A DNA stretch of 64,000 nucleotides, from positions 3,534,001-3,598,000 of the forward strand of contig NC_039489.1 in assembly GCF_003590095.1 (NCBI RefSeq), given 5' to 3'. This document shows, piece after piece, positions 1-12,011 of the stretch. Below the pieces are notes generated by a model. The model ran no database searches and had not been told where the DNA came from. It worked only from the letters and a program-made list of their open reading frames with translations. This DNA is from Trichoplusia ni. Lineage: Eukaryota > Arthropoda > Insecta > Lepidoptera > Noctuidae. The translations under genes and the position numbers were made by a program. The first letter of the stretch is position 1. Each line of letters starts with the position of its first letter.

Positions 1-3000
1 CTGCCTTGTATTACATTTTTTCTAAGACTGTCGTGCTTAGTTAACATAACTTAGTTAATATTAGATGTTATTTTTTTTAAACTCCGACTCAAAAGTAGGG
101 ATGTTATAAGTAAGTTTCACGTGTCTATCTGTCTGTGGCGACATAGCTACCGAATGGATTTAACGATATTAATTGAGTTTATTTTGTATTAAAGGTAAAT
201 TATGTGGGAGTTTTCTTATACATGTTTGACAAAAACAGTAGAGCCGTTGTAAAGATGTGGAGGTGTACCTAAGTGGGGTGGAATAACTGAATGTCTGCAG
301 GTATACTCGAGCGGGGTCTCAATTGAGAGCTGACTGAGGTAGAATATGGATGACTTAGTCCAGGGAGTTCTTAGCTTCATGTGATAACAAATTTTGTGGT
401 GGGAATATGGAATATGCAGCCGAAGATAATATTTAATAGTGGACGAATACGGGCTGATGATGATGAATATGGAATACAGTGTGGAGTGACAGTATCAATT
501 AGGTATCTACTACAGTTATCTCAGTCTTTCAATTCTGCTAATGATTATTTGTGACGTGGGTTACTGTCGGTTAGTTAAAATTGTTAATAGTTATTTAAGT
601 AGCATGGATTGAAAACAACTTGGTAACAGCTTATATAATTACTTGTTTTTGAGAAAAACTGGATGATCGTGAACTTGCTTCTATAGATGAGGGTGCTGTT
701 GTAAGTTGCACACTACAAACACACACACACACACCAGCAGTCTGTGCAGCTGACCAGGTGGCCTTACACAGGAAAGGGTATAATACCAAACATTACTAAC
801 ACATCATTACGTCTTAACAATCCGTCAATATGTAGTTATTCATGCTACAATCCAAATATAAATAGTAAATAATTTTTCAACAATAATAAACACTTAATGT
901 AAAACATTGAGAACCACTTCCATATGTGTCAGTAACAATGTAAATACATTCCGAGGGATGTCCGCTGCCTGCTGTACACTGCATACCCACCGGTACGCAC
1001 AGAGCGCGCGAACCTTAGGAGAAGTCGAGAGCAGCTGTTTATTTGTATGTGACCAGCCCTGAATGGATCAACATTGAAACTGTCTAAATTCTATTAAATA
1101 TAATAATGTCCTAATCTCACACTTGTAATAAAAATAGTTTCACCTTACCATAACAACTTAAACACGGATGACCTCGACCTCATTGTGTGGTGTCGCTAAC
1201 ACTAGTCCGTGTCCAACATTAATGTCATTATTGAAGCAACTGTTACTATATGATGCATATGTTTGGGAACAGTCCGAAGCCGCGGCGCTCGCAGCTGCTA
1301 CTTAATTATCATGTAATTCACACCAAATGTCACATGTGCGGTGATGTTAACAAATAGATACAAGCATAATTTAATTTTAGACATTTGCAAAAATGTCACC
1401 TACTTTGTGGCACACTATAAACTATAGTTCCAGGTAAACAGGTGTTTGCACAGTACAACACAAGACTGACACACATCATGTTCACTCCAGCACTAGGCTG
1501 CCCCCACACCGTGGCACATGTCTCTGCGAGCAGAGTGGGCACACTACTGGTTCACTGTGTTGTGTAAATGTCCTGTGTGCCTGAATCACGAACAGGAAAA
1601 AGATGATAACTGAACCAATAAAACTAAACACTTATCAGCACATGCTATTCAAATTTAAATATTTACCTCATAGGGATGGATTTATTCTATTTAGAATCTA
1701 ATTGGACTGCTGGACGGGGGCAGGTTTCGTCAGTGGCAGGTGAATATATACCTGTGCCAGGTATATTATATGAACTATGTTTTTTCTAGTTTCTTTTTTA
1801 CAACCTTCACACACCACAATCTAGTCTCAAACCAAGTAAAGCTTGTATTATGAGTACTAGACAAATGATAAACTTTCTTATATATTTTTAAATACATACA
1901 CAATATAGATAAATTACACCCAGACACCAAACAAATGGTCATGCTCATCACACAAACCTCTAGGAATAGAGTCAGGGCCACTAACCACTACACCAACAGG
2001 CCAGCCTAAAGTGTAGTGTGTAGAGTACAAAATTTATTTTTATTATGACTGGTGCAGAAATGCTTGAGTAAGTATGAGTTTTATAACATTAGCACACAAT
2101 GGGCACACAAAGTGCGCAGTCAGGTGCATGTTTAGGAGAAGCATTGTATCAAAATATAAGTACAATGTTATGATATGATATACACCCCCTTAATGGCTCC
2201 TAGTGCATGTGTGGCATACTGCATACTGTACTTACATCAATATAACATATTTATTAATATTAAGCCATTCTGGAAACATACACTTGAGCGCTTTAATCTA
2301 TACTCTGTTTGCTTAATGCGTAAAGAATATTAATCTAAATAAATGACTGATTTATTCCAGTGGTATATTAAATTTAGTAATCATTATTACATTAACAATT
2401 ATTACATTTTATTTTAAAATGAAGTTTAGTAAAAAAAGTCACACCAAGAATGTTTACCTTTCTTATGAAAGTTAACAAATGGAATCAATTATTTCTGTAG
2501 TAATTAAGTCTATAACACCCAAACATTTATCAAGAGCGACAGTGTAGTTGGTCATGTTATATCATTTCAACAGCAACCAGAACAGAGCAAAGTAGATGAG
2601 AGGCGGGCTCCCACGGTGGCGGGCATCAGTAAACACAGGCATTGTGGTGATCTCACCTGCACTGAGACGAACTCCCACTGATTGTGGCACACACTCACAC
2701 TGGCTTCTGTTCTATAATACTATGTCATCAGACACAAACAACACTCTACTGTTTGACTAAAAAGTATTAAATCAAGTTTAATAACCATTTCAACAACAAA
2801 CAATTACTAATTCAAATAAGTAAGATTGTTAATTCGCATTTATTGATTTTAAATGACCTACTGAAAACACAATTGTTGTGTAAACACAATAGTGGGTTGA
2901 CAGGTATTACAACACTGACAGAAGCGGCTGTGCCTGACCCGCCACACTGCACACTAACAACACTCATAGGTTGAGTGGCCCTGCAGGGTGTTGCAAACTA

Positions 3001-3190
3001 CTGCTGGCCTCACTGGCATAAGAAACTCGAACTTCACAATAGTGCATCAATATAAAATTTATTACAGTTTTTAATTACCAAGTCGACAATTCAATTAACG
3101 CCAGTTGGGTCAACACGGCGGCGCATTAATGTTTTGTAAATTAAATGAAAACAGTGAGAAAGGCACGACCACTGTGTAACCGGGACATGA
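1..3190. other. Gene-poor, repeat-bearing stretch
   Basis: I see no convincing coding exon on either strand. The stretch holds a CA microsatellite at about 719-734, a SINE copy at 1816-2004, and short AT-rich sequence otherwise. Bases 110-230 resemble the fragment near 4892-4975 (a run of ctgtctgt followed by an accgaatgg-type phrase), which points to an old dispersed repeat. If the candidate first exon at 3205-3345 is real, this stretch is intron of a minus-strand gene that leaves the window on the left. Confidence 0.5.
1816..2004 (-). repeat. SINE copy, damaged (family A)
   Basis: This segment matches 50646-50856 over nearly its whole length, including the phrases atctagtctcaaac, aatacatacayaatatagataaatta and accaacaggccag. 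The copy at 50646 has an RNA polymerase III box B on its minus strand, so the family is tRNA-derived. Here the box B part has been lost or scrambled between about 1960 and 1985. It has no coding content. Confidence 0.7.
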
Positions 3191-3204
3191 TGACTGAGAC
3201 TCAC

Positions 3205-3345
3205 CATGGTAGTATGCAGGACGGGCGGTAGGCGATCGTCAGCTAGCGCGGCGGCCGGGCAGGGCGGGGGCTCGGGGCGACTCCGCCGCGGGCGTGCGCG
3301 CCGCTGACACGGGCGCCGGGCCACGCCACTGTGCTGTCCTTAACG
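3205..3345 (-). other. Candidate GC-rich first exon of a minus-strand gene running off the left edge
   Basis: A short CpG-rich island stands out from AT-rich surroundings. Read on the minus strand it ends with an ATG at 3207-3205 directly followed by a consensus donor GTGAGT. That would make a 5' untranslated exon whose last codon is the initiator methionine, with the rest of the protein encoded further left. I found no matching downstream exon inside the window, so this is a weak call; it could equally be a promoter fragment. Confidence 0.3.
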
Positions 3346-5850
3346 CTCACACACGATCAACGGAGCAGGTCTGACTGATGGACCTACTACACAATACCAC
3401 CGACCGATGACGATGACATGACTGACTGTCCGACTGGGGCAGCTTCCCACCTAACTAATTTATATCTAGTGACGATACACGCAGTGTACGTCAATCATCG
3501 CTGAAATCGATTTCGTAATCGATTCAAACTATGCAATATATTTCGGTGGTCATTTGTGTTATTGTTGTTACTATCGTAATGACAAAATTAACTAATTTAT
3601 TTATTACTAAGTTCTGAAATGGGTATTTTCTAAAATTATTGTAGAAAGAAAAGTAAATAAAAAAAGGTTCGACTTCTATTGAGAAATGCTAATGTGTCAA
3701 GTGTTTTTTTTTTTAATAGAAAAGTACAGCTAAATAAGAATATTAATAATGCGTCACAAATAATTCGGAGTAATCGATTAGCTTATAATAACGTTTATGT
3801 CCTTTGGAATTTAAAATTGTGTTTAATTAAAATTGCAACTCGATTTTTCAATTACTTGTGTTGCACATCTCTTTTTCAAGGCTAGTGATGACATCTGACA
3901 GTTAACTTTGCGTTTTAAATTTCCGTAAGCTTAAATTTTGCCATAAAAAAAGCTTAAATTTAAGTTTTAACTGATATGAGTTCTTTAATAATTTACTAAT
4001 ACACCCTCATACACCCCTTTTAGTATTGTATGTTTTACTCAAATATTAAGTTCATAGTTCTCTATAATTACCTATGGTTTAAATTTAAGATACGAGTTCA
4101 AGGAAAATCTTTTTATAGTAATAGTCTAGTAAGAAACGAGATTATCGACGAAAACATTGAAATCTCTCGTATAATTAAGTCAGTTCCTGGCTCTAGCTTG
4201 AACTCTTGACGCTAAGGCATAAACAATACATATAATACTGGCGCTAAGGTGTCTGTTTATCCTGTTATTAGTGTCGCTGATTTCAACAAATGAAGCTTTT
4301 GAAATAAATATAGTAAAGTCTACCTGCTGCCTGTCAACTAGACGCATCTTGTTGTCCTCCGCATCACTGAGACTTTACCAAAGTGGTCAACGGCCTCGGA
4401 AACCGCGGTATATTGCAGTCGTAGTACATTTCTCTTCGCGCGAGCATTATTGACATTATCCATCGAGCTCTTGTTGCTGTCGGGTTAAGCTGTCTTAGAA
4501 CCCTAAGGCCTAGCACTTGACAATGACAATAGACCGGACGGTTTGTCTTTGTTGCCTGAGAAAAGCGTAGACATCTAAACCTACTTATATTATGGAACGG
4601 TCATGTTGCAGGCATGAAAAATAAAAATCTAAGCATATAAATCTGTAAGTTAGACGGATTGCGGATTGCGTAGACAGTAGTTAAATACCTACGTATTTAA
4701 CTTGAACAGTTCGAGTTCGTTTTGCAAAAAAATTAAAAACGTAGTAATGCCTTGCTTTTCCACCTGTGGACTAGTGTGGACACGACGGTTGTCACGGCGC
4801 GTGGCGCACGGTCGCAGCTGCTCATCTGAAAAAATCTTTTGGAAACTTGAAGTGGCCCAAAAACAATCCATACGAATGTCATAAATGCGAAAATATCTGC
4901 CTGTCTCGCTTTCAGGCCAATATTACCTACTGAACCGATTCAACTGAAATTTGGTACAGTCGCCATCAGATATAGGTACTGTAGCAAACAAGGTGACCAA
5001 ATTCTTCTGAACAATTTCAAATGTCAATAAGTTCTATACGCTACAAGTTACCATAAATATCTGAACATTTATTACCTCACTAGCTGTAGCCCGCGACTTC
5101 GTCCCCGTGGGTAGAAGATATAAGTTATGATTTATACCTGCCTTGTATTTTTCACATTTTCCATTGTATCTTCGCTCGTATTAGTCGCAGCTTGATGGTA
5201 TATAGCCTAAAACCATCCTCGATGAATGGTCTATTCAACACAAAAATATTTTTTCAATTTGAACCAGTAGTTCCTGAGATTAGCGCGTTCAAACAAACAA
5301 ACAAACTTTTCAGCTATAAATATTAGTATAGATTAACAAATGAGCAAATACTTTCTATACAAACTACAAACCAAAAATAACTGAACACTTACAACGTTGT
5401 CGTACGAGCCTGAGAAAGGATATATATAGACTATTTCTAACTGAAAGGAGGGTTGTAATTGGGATATAACAGGATTATGTATGCAGGGGCGCCGGTCGCC
5501 CTGGCTCCTATAATCGAACAGCACCTCAGTCAGGTGGATACATTGGCCATGTATTGTGTGTCAACGCTGTCATGTGAGTACTAATCCATCGCTAGAACAT
5601 CGAGCCACCAGAGGGGAGCAGGGTGTGGATCGGAAGCACGAGCCAGAAAATTGAATCAGGAAGTGCACACGCGCCGCCGGGCGCTGATTGGAAATGTATC
5701 GAATCTATTATCTGTTGAGAACAGACGCGACTTATGGAACTAAATTGCGGGCGAGCCGGCGATGCGGTATTCGCAAGCCGGGCCCTCTGGGAAGCAGACG
5801 TGTCTGTGTGCATACTGTCACTTTATAACTTCATACTTGAGTGTCCCCAG
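3346..5850. other. Intergenic stretch with dispersed repeats
   Basis: No coding exon is supported. The stretch carries a retroelement-like fragment at 5082-5334 and a related fragment at about 4892-4975, with AT-rich sequence otherwise. Bases 5730-5850 are GC-richer and probably hold the upstream untranslated part of the transporter gene; a possible splice acceptor ends at 5850. Confidence 0.45.
5082..5334 (+). repeat. 3' remnant of a non-LTR retroelement (RTE-like)
   Basis: The segment starts with a phrase common in insect retroelement tails (agctgtagcccgcgacttcg). It ends with a block running from agattagcgcgttcaaacaa to ttagtatagat. The phrase agattagcgcgttygaacaaac recurs at 24611-24640 inside another element. 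Assignment to the RTE clade is from memory of similar repeats, not from a search. Confidence 0.5.
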
Positions 5851-5857
5851 CACCACA

Positions 5858-8670
5858 ATGCAGGACGACGAGGCATCGTCAAGCGGCGCCATCGCCTTCG
5901 CTCTTATATATTTTACCTTTTTTCTGGATAACGTCTTACTCACTGTATTAGGTCTGTTTTACCATTTAAGCCCAGTTTTAAGTACAAAGGCGTAATTACG
6001 ACGGGGTCTCCTACATGTGTGGTGTTTGTGCAGTTCCGATAATCCCGGACTGGGTCCGCGGCGAGTCGCTGGAGCTATGGACGAAGCAGGACGGGCCGCT
6101 GGCCAGCATGCTGAACCACACGGTGCAGCACATCGCAGATGAGGACGCAGGTAGCCAGGTGCGGCGGGCGCGCGAGCAGCGGGGCCCTCACTAGCGGAGT
6201 GTGTGTGTGTGTGTGTGCAGGCGGCGCGTCGCAGGCGGTGGTGGGCGCGGTGCTGGGCGCGAAGGCGGCGGCGCAGCTGCTGGTGGCGCCGCTGGCGGGC
6301 GCGGCCGTGTGCCGCCGCGGGCCCGCGCCCGTGCTGCGCGCCGCCACGGCCACTCTCGCCTTCGCCGCCCTCGGTACTTATACTGCACACTCCTGTCCCA
6401 AATTGGGACAGTGGGACTAGCTCCAGTTACCAGTCAGTTGAATCGTCTGGCCATGTTTTATTAATCTGAGTTTAAAAAGAAGTACTCTCATCGCTGTTTC
6501 ATATCATCTACCCGCTAACGTTTGTGCCTTGGAGCTGACAGTAGTCGTGACAAATGATGGCTTTCTGAGATCACCAAAATAACATACGATATAAAAGAAT
6601 AGCGACCTCGGATTCGAGGTTTAATCATGTATGTTATTATTAAGCCAACAATTAAATAATTAAGCGACCTCTCTGTTCAAGGATAGTCAGTATAATTAAG
6701 CAAGACAAATAATATCTCGCTTACTGGGATCGAAAATCAACAAACGTACAAAATTAAATCCTTGACAAAGAACACCAATACCTTTACCACGTCATGGTCA
6801 ATTGCCGTTCATACTGATACCGGGAACTGCTAGCGCGCCAGTTGCTGTAAGAGTATGTGATGGGTGCAGTGTTCGTGGTGTCGTGCGGCGGGCGCGGCTG
6901 GCGCGCGGCGCTGTGCGTGTCGCTGGGGCGCGCGGCGCAGGGCGCGGGCGCGGCGCTGGCGGGCGTGGCGGGGCTGGCGCTGGCCGCGCGCTCGCTGCCG
7001 CCGCCGCACGCCGACCGCGCCATCGGGGCGCTGCTGGGCGCCGTCGCGCTCGGTACGCACATCCCGCTAGCACACACACACACACACACGCACACATACA
7101 CTGAGCATCTCGCCTGGTCGCAGGCGTGCTGGTGGGCTACCCGTTCGGCGGCGCCACGTCGGCGCTGTGGAGCCGCGGCGCGCCCTTCCTCGTCATCGCC
7201 GCGGCGCTGCTCGCCGACCTCGGTGAGCTCTAGCTCTATTCTCTCCGCACATCTACTCCACGAAGTAACTTGTTTCTGAACTATTGTCTTTGTCTTCTAG
7301 CCCTACAGTATATATTCTTGGATAAAGAGGAATTCAACAGAGTGAGTTTTGCATTGTATGAATTTGAAGTGGATTTTGTTTCAATTGGGTATATTTCTTA
7401 GTTTTTATCTTAAATTGAAAAGTGTATATTGCATCTTTTTAACTTAGCACATTATTAGATTCATTAGACCACTGTCGTGCTATCTGACTGAGAGATGCTT
7501 GAGAGAATTGAACAGAAATTAATTTATTGAAAAAAGAACAAGTGCAAGCCGTCCCGGGACTTCTAGCAGGTATGAAATATAGGAAAAAATAACTAAAGAT
7601 AAACCAACGAAATTAACAAAGTTGTTACGCTACGCAAAGCAGTTACGCATGGCGATTCGCCTTCATCGTCATCTGAACCGATGCATACGTATGCATCGGT
7701 CCAGATGTTTTACGTCCACAAAAAAGTTGCTGCAATGTCTAGATATATAGTGGTGTAACACGCGGCTCAGTAGTTCGGCTGGTGTGTGGTGTAGTAGCGT
7801 GTGTCGGCAGGGGATCGGGCCGGCGAGCGGCGGCGGGGCGGGGGGCGCGGGGGCGCGCGCCCTGCTGGCCCTGGCGAGGCGCGGGTCCGTGGGCGCGTGC
7901 GCCGGCGCCGTGCTGCTCACCACTTGTGTCATGGCGTCGCTGGAGCCCTGCTTGCCGCTCTGGATCATGCATAAGTTCCATCCACAGGTACCACTCCGCC
8001 TCGCTCCGTGTTACAGGCATCGAGTGAACTGTTTGGAGAGATGTGCGTTGTTGTGTAGCGCTGGGTGACGGGCGCGGTGTTCATCCCGGACAGCGCGGGC
8101 TACCTGCTGGCGGCAAGCCTGCTGGGCGGCGCGGCGCGGCGGCTGGGCGCCGAGCGCGTGGCGCTGGCGGGGCAGCTGTGCGTGGCGCTGGCGGCGCTGG
8201 GCGTGCCGCTGGCGCGCAGCGTGGCGGGGCTGGCGCTGCCGCACGCGGCGCTGGGCGCGGGGCTGGGCGCGGCCGACGCGGCGCTGGTGCCGGCGCTGCT
8301 GGCCCGCCAGCGGCCGCACGCGCCGCACGTGGCCGCGCTGCTGCAGGCCGCCTCCAGCGCGGCCTACGCGCTGGGCCCAGCGCTGGGCGGCCTGGTGGCC
8401 TGGTGGCTGGGCTTCGAGACGGCCATGCGCGCGCTGGGCGTGCTCAACCTGCTGTACGCCGCGTACCTGTACCGAGCGCTGGCCGCGCACCCTCTGTCCG
8501 AGCAGGTCTGCCGCACGCCTGCCTCCTGACCCTGACTCCTTGCGGGGTCTACGTCTACAGTCACTTGTGTTCCGCAGTGGGGCGCCGGCAGCGTGGAGGA
8601 GGACAGCGACGCCGAGACGGAGGGCGCCCCGCTGGCCGCCGTCACCCCGCACTACGCCGCGCTGCAGTAG
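5858..8670 (+). CDS. SLC18-like vesicular amine transporter (MFS), 467 aa
   Basis: Nine exons join in phase: 5858-5951, 6034-6150, 6221-6373, 6870-7052, 7124-7222, 7301-7341, 7811-7987, 8059-8505 and 8578-8670. Helix 1 reads FFLDNVLLTVLVPIIPDW, the SLC18 signature with its membrane aspartate. Also visible are the helix-2 lysine (GAKAAAQLL), the helix-4 arginine (GRAAQG), VLVGYPFGG of helix 5, the helix-7 LEPCLPLW and the helix-10 aspartate (GAADAALVP). SLC18 proteins load amines or acetylcholine into synaptic vesicles by proton exchange. Unusual points: the luminal loop after helix 1 is only about 35 residues (one NHT glycosylation site), the helices are extremely Ala/Gly-rich, and the helix-11 aspartate appears to be glutamine. 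It could therefore be a divergent SLC18 paralogue (portabella-like) rather than VMAT or VAChT. The start was chosen at the ATG just after a possible acceptor at 5850; an upstream coding exon cannot be excluded. Confidence 0.85.
6199..6217 (+). repeat. (GT)n microsatellite against a splice acceptor
   Basis: A run of about nine to ten GT units ends directly in the cag acceptor at 6218-6220 of transporter exon 3, inside an intron of only 70 bases. The repeat replaces the normal polypyrimidine tract. Confidence 0.9.
7072..7089 (+). repeat. (CA)n microsatellite in a 71-base transporter intron
   Basis: A CA run lies about 20 bases after the exon 4 donor at 7053 and fills much of the 71-base intron before exon 5 (7124). 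Confidence 0.9.
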
Positions 8671-9063
8671 CCGGTTCGCCTACTACCTCCACTAGAGATC
8701 AGTTACTACCCTGTTTTGGAAAATTATTCCGATCTAAAATACATGAATTGAAATGAACTTATTTGCTGTTTGTATTGTAGACACTCAACTCCCTTGCCCT
8801 CGACACACTTCACCCTGTACCATGAGCTCGCCCCCCCCGACCACGGACTCCCGTACTCTTTCATACCTACGCGTCCTTGTTGCTGTCTGGGTGACGCGAG
8901 TTTCGACGTTTGAAAGTTCATTTGTTTATAACACAACTGGTCATGGCCGACGGATCCATGTCAAAATTACCGTAGTTAGTTATTTTACAAAGCAAACCAC
9001 CAAATTCAATGTGATCAAATTTTTGTGTTACAAACTCAAACAATAAGGAAATAACTCCACACA
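8671..9063 (+). other. Short intergenic region between transporter and ODF3-like gene
   Basis: These 393 bases must hold the transporter 3' end and the promoter of the following gene. I see no canonical AATAAA; the nearest variant is aataag at about 9045. There is no coding content. Confidence 0.5.
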
Positions 9064-10316
9064 ATGTCCAAAAAACCGTTGGGTAAGTAATGCAGAACAT
9101 GACTAGCCAGTCTCCTAGCGCAGTAACCTAGTACCCAGAGAGTATGTGAGCGCGTCTGCGCGATGAAATGCCTTGCTAACAGTCCGGTCGCTGCGTATAT
9201 AGTCCCAGCACCACGTAGTTATTCAGGGGGTTGCCAAAGGCCTATTGTCGCACGTCGGTGATGTGACGTGATGTCGACTAAGAAATCTTGATACAACTTG
9301 CAACCCTTACTCCTGCCTGCTATGACTACATCGACACACTAACCATTCAGACAAGTCAGTTAGCTAGTGTGTGTGCAGGCCCCGGCCCGGGCGCCTACCA
9401 GCTGCCGACGACGGTGGGCTTCACGCAGCACGACCCGTCGCGCTACCGCAACCCCATGTACTCGTTCGGCACGAACGCCGGCTACCGCGTGAAGGGGCTC
9501 GGCCCGGGGCCCGCGTACCGCATCGAGCGCGTGACCCGCGACGGCCTCATGTCGTCGCCGGCGTGGAGCTTCGGCGCGCGCTTCGCCACGCGCTCGACGC
9601 TGCGCACGCCGGGGCCCGGCGCGCACGCGCCCGAGCGCTGCCCGCCCATGCGCGAGCCACGCGCTCCCGTCTACTCCATGGGCGCGCGCCTGGGCTTCGG
9701 CCTCAAGCGCGTGGGGCCCGCGCCCAACGCCTACGCGCTGCGCCTGGGGCCCGGCACGCCCGCCTACACCATGGGCGCGCGCGTCGGCTTCATGCCCAAG
9801 GCCAAGTCGCCCGGGCCCGCCGTCTACTTCCAGCGCGACACCAACGTCTACAAGTGCAAGTGAGTACCGCAGCCTGCTGCACACACAAAGCTATCGCCAC
9901 ACACACTGACCGACGACCTCTGACCCGCAGGCAGCCGGTGTTCTCGCTGGGCGCACGGCTAGAGGGCGCCGGCAAGGCCACGCGCACACCGGGCCCCGCC
10001 GCCTACCCGCCCAACCTCTACAACACTAAGAAGGTAGCCCCTCGCCTGAGCGCTTATACACCTTATTATAAGCTTTAAATTTATCCAGTCGGAACATGGT
10101 GGCCAAAATTACCAAATGCCTTAACGCCAGCACTGGTTTCGGTCGTTGCCGATTAGAACGCAATCCACGACGATGTGAATTAAATTAAGTCAGGTCATTT
10201 CATTTTCATAAGTGTCGGTAATGTTTCAGAACCCGTACTCGTACTCGTTCGGCACGAAACACGGCGACTACGCGCCGCCCATGATCATCAAGGAGGACAC
10301 GATGGACTGCCTGTAG
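9064..10316 (+). CDS. ODF3: Outer dense fibre protein 3 / CIMAP1-like (SHIPPO repeats), 229 aa
   Basis: Four exons join in phase: 9064-9082, 9379-9859, 9931-10033 and 10230-10316. The first supplies MSKKPLG and joins GPGPGAYQLP. At least six Pro-Gly-Pro SHIPPO units follow, in the form PGPxxY (PGPGAYQL, GPGPAYRI, TPGPGAHAP, SPGPAVYF, TPGPAAYPP). They alternate with YSFGTN, WSFGAR, YSMGAR, YTMGAR, FSLGAR and YSFGTK units. Vertebrate ODF3 is about 250 aa and sits in sperm flagella, where SHIPPO proteins bind ciliary microtubules; a sperm-tail role is inferred. The stop falls 580 bases from the convergent mRpL54 stop. Exon 2 is close to saturated with G or C at third codon positions. Confidence 0.88.
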
Positions 10317-10895
10317 CGAGCCCGCAGTCCGCAGCTATTGGCTACTAAGTCGACAACAATGATTTACATCAACTTGGTGAAATTGTTTGACTATATTGGA
10401 AGCCAGTGCTGCCATCTGCCGTAGCAGACGCGCCGCCCACATCACGGTACACTGCTGCACTTGTGAGTGATGTCAATGTATACGTCCAAACGTTTACGCC
10501 AAAAAAATCGTATGGTCCAGTCCACGTGCTGTTGCTGGTGTCGTGTTGTATCGCGTGACCTCCGCACGTCGCGGAGTGCAACTAGTCCAGTTTTGTAATC
10601 GAATTGATTTTAAAATTCGAGTGTGTTTTTATCATCTGCGGTTGATATTGTTTTAGCTATTTTTGTATTCTAATGCTGTTTATGAAAGTTATTAATTGTA
10701 AATCATGTTGTAGTTTCTTACATTGTCTACAAATTTTCTAGCCTTGTAAATTGTTTTGTGAACAGTTTTGATTTGTAATCTTGTCAATTAATATAAATCA
10801 TATTTTTGAAAATGTGTTTATTCACTAACACTAACTTTATACACTAGTTAGACGCCTATAGATACAAAGTCCTTGCTCCTCCACTCCAGTCCACA
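10317..10895. other. Shared 3' region of two convergent genes
   Basis: Non-coding, AT-rich DNA between the ODF3-like stop (+) and the mRpL54 stop (-). The two 3' untranslated regions probably approach or overlap each other near 10800. Confidence 0.6.
10817..10822 (-). terminator. Polyadenylation signal of mRpL54
   Basis: The plus strand reads tttatt, so the minus strand reads AATAAA. It lies 74 bases past the mRpL54 stop codon, a typical position for a short 3' untranslated region. Confidence 0.6.
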
Positions 10896-12011
10896 CTAGA
10901 ACTTCCTCATGGAGCGCAGCTTGTTGGTGCGGCGGATGCCGGCGGCCCGCACACGCAGCCAGTAGGACTTGCTGGCCGGGTCCAGCTCCTCCAGTGCCGG
11001 CGCACGCCCCGTGTTGAGGCTCCACAGCCACTCGGGGTATGCACTGTCCTCTTGAATCTACAAGTTGCCAGACACAAACACAGAAATACCCTCACATTAA
11101 ATACTACCTTTGAACTTGTATGGTGCATCAGATATTTCTCAACCTCATTGATGCGGAGCATGTTGATTGGTATGAGTGATTCATGTTTTAGCCAAATCCG
11201 AACATTTTTGTCTGATTATTTGACTAATGCAATTTACATTTTAATGAAACTAAAGAATGAAATTATTTCACAAGTTGATAAAATATGGAGTTGTCAATTA
11301 TCTCATGATATAAAATTAATAAATAAAAATTGATTACATGGCAGTCTACTCAAAACAACAATTAAATCCTTATTTCATTTATGTCTAAAGTTTAGCTAAG
11401 ACTTATTGGTGTTCCTCAAGGCAAGCCTTACCTGAAGGTGGACTTAATGGTTGAAGCTCTACTTTGGGCTTTACCACACCAATGGTTTTGTGCCATGAGT
11501 GAGTGAACAGATATATATTATAATAGAACCACTGAACCACTGATAACTAGGCTGATTGTATGTCCTGGACAGTTGTACCAACCTTGACATCTTCCCCGGT
11601 AGTGTAAATGTTGGAGCCACACACATACTTCACCAGCTTCTCTGGGTCCGTTTCCACCGGCATCTCTTTCTTCTCCATGGTGCTGAGCTTACCCGCCTTC
11701 TTCTTACCCTTACCCAAACCCATCACACCTACAAATCAGGGTAAATGTATTTTGAGAATCCTTTTGTAGTGGAAAACAATCGAGAATAGTATTATATAAT
11801 CACAGTAGAGAACACAACTGTGAAGACAAATCGTCGTACTTGTAAGAACAAGATCAAAACAACGACAAAAACTAGCGAATCAGGCAATACCTCCTGCAGC
11901 AGACGTAGTTCTTTTTATGGCGGCATAACTAGTAGCTGTCGTGTGCAACTGAGATGATTGAACAAAGAGTCGAAAAGGTATTAAGGCTCGATTTAAAATT
12001 TCTAAATACAT
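10896..12011 (-). CDS. mRpL54: Mitochondrial large ribosomal subunit protein mL54, 142 aa
   Basis: Three exons, in order of translation: 12011-11891, 11728-11583 and 11057-10896. The N-terminus (MYLEILNRALIPFRLFVQSS) is basic and hydrophobic with no acidic run, as expected for a mitochondrial presequence. After a Lys-rich linker (GLGKGKKKAGK) comes the family core: CGSNIYTTGED, then AYPEWLWSLNTG, then LEELDPASKSYW, ending NKLRSMRKF. The core spacing and the Lys-Phe terminus match mL54 of the mitoribosome large subunit. Length fits the family (about 130-140 aa). Translation starts at the only ATG with a good presequence; the next gene upstream (13045) is divergent, so the two may share promoter sequence. 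Confidence 0.94.

Noticed and set aside
8011..8652. Long Arg/Gln-rich minus-strand ORF (213 aa) opposite transporter exon 8
   Set aside because: It is the antisense shadow of a GC-saturated exon; composition is driven by the other strand and it has no family motif.
9360..10078. Long overlapping ORFs in other frames of the ODF3-like exons
   Set aside because: Only the frame with regular PGP repeats has family structure; the others are GC-driven shadows.
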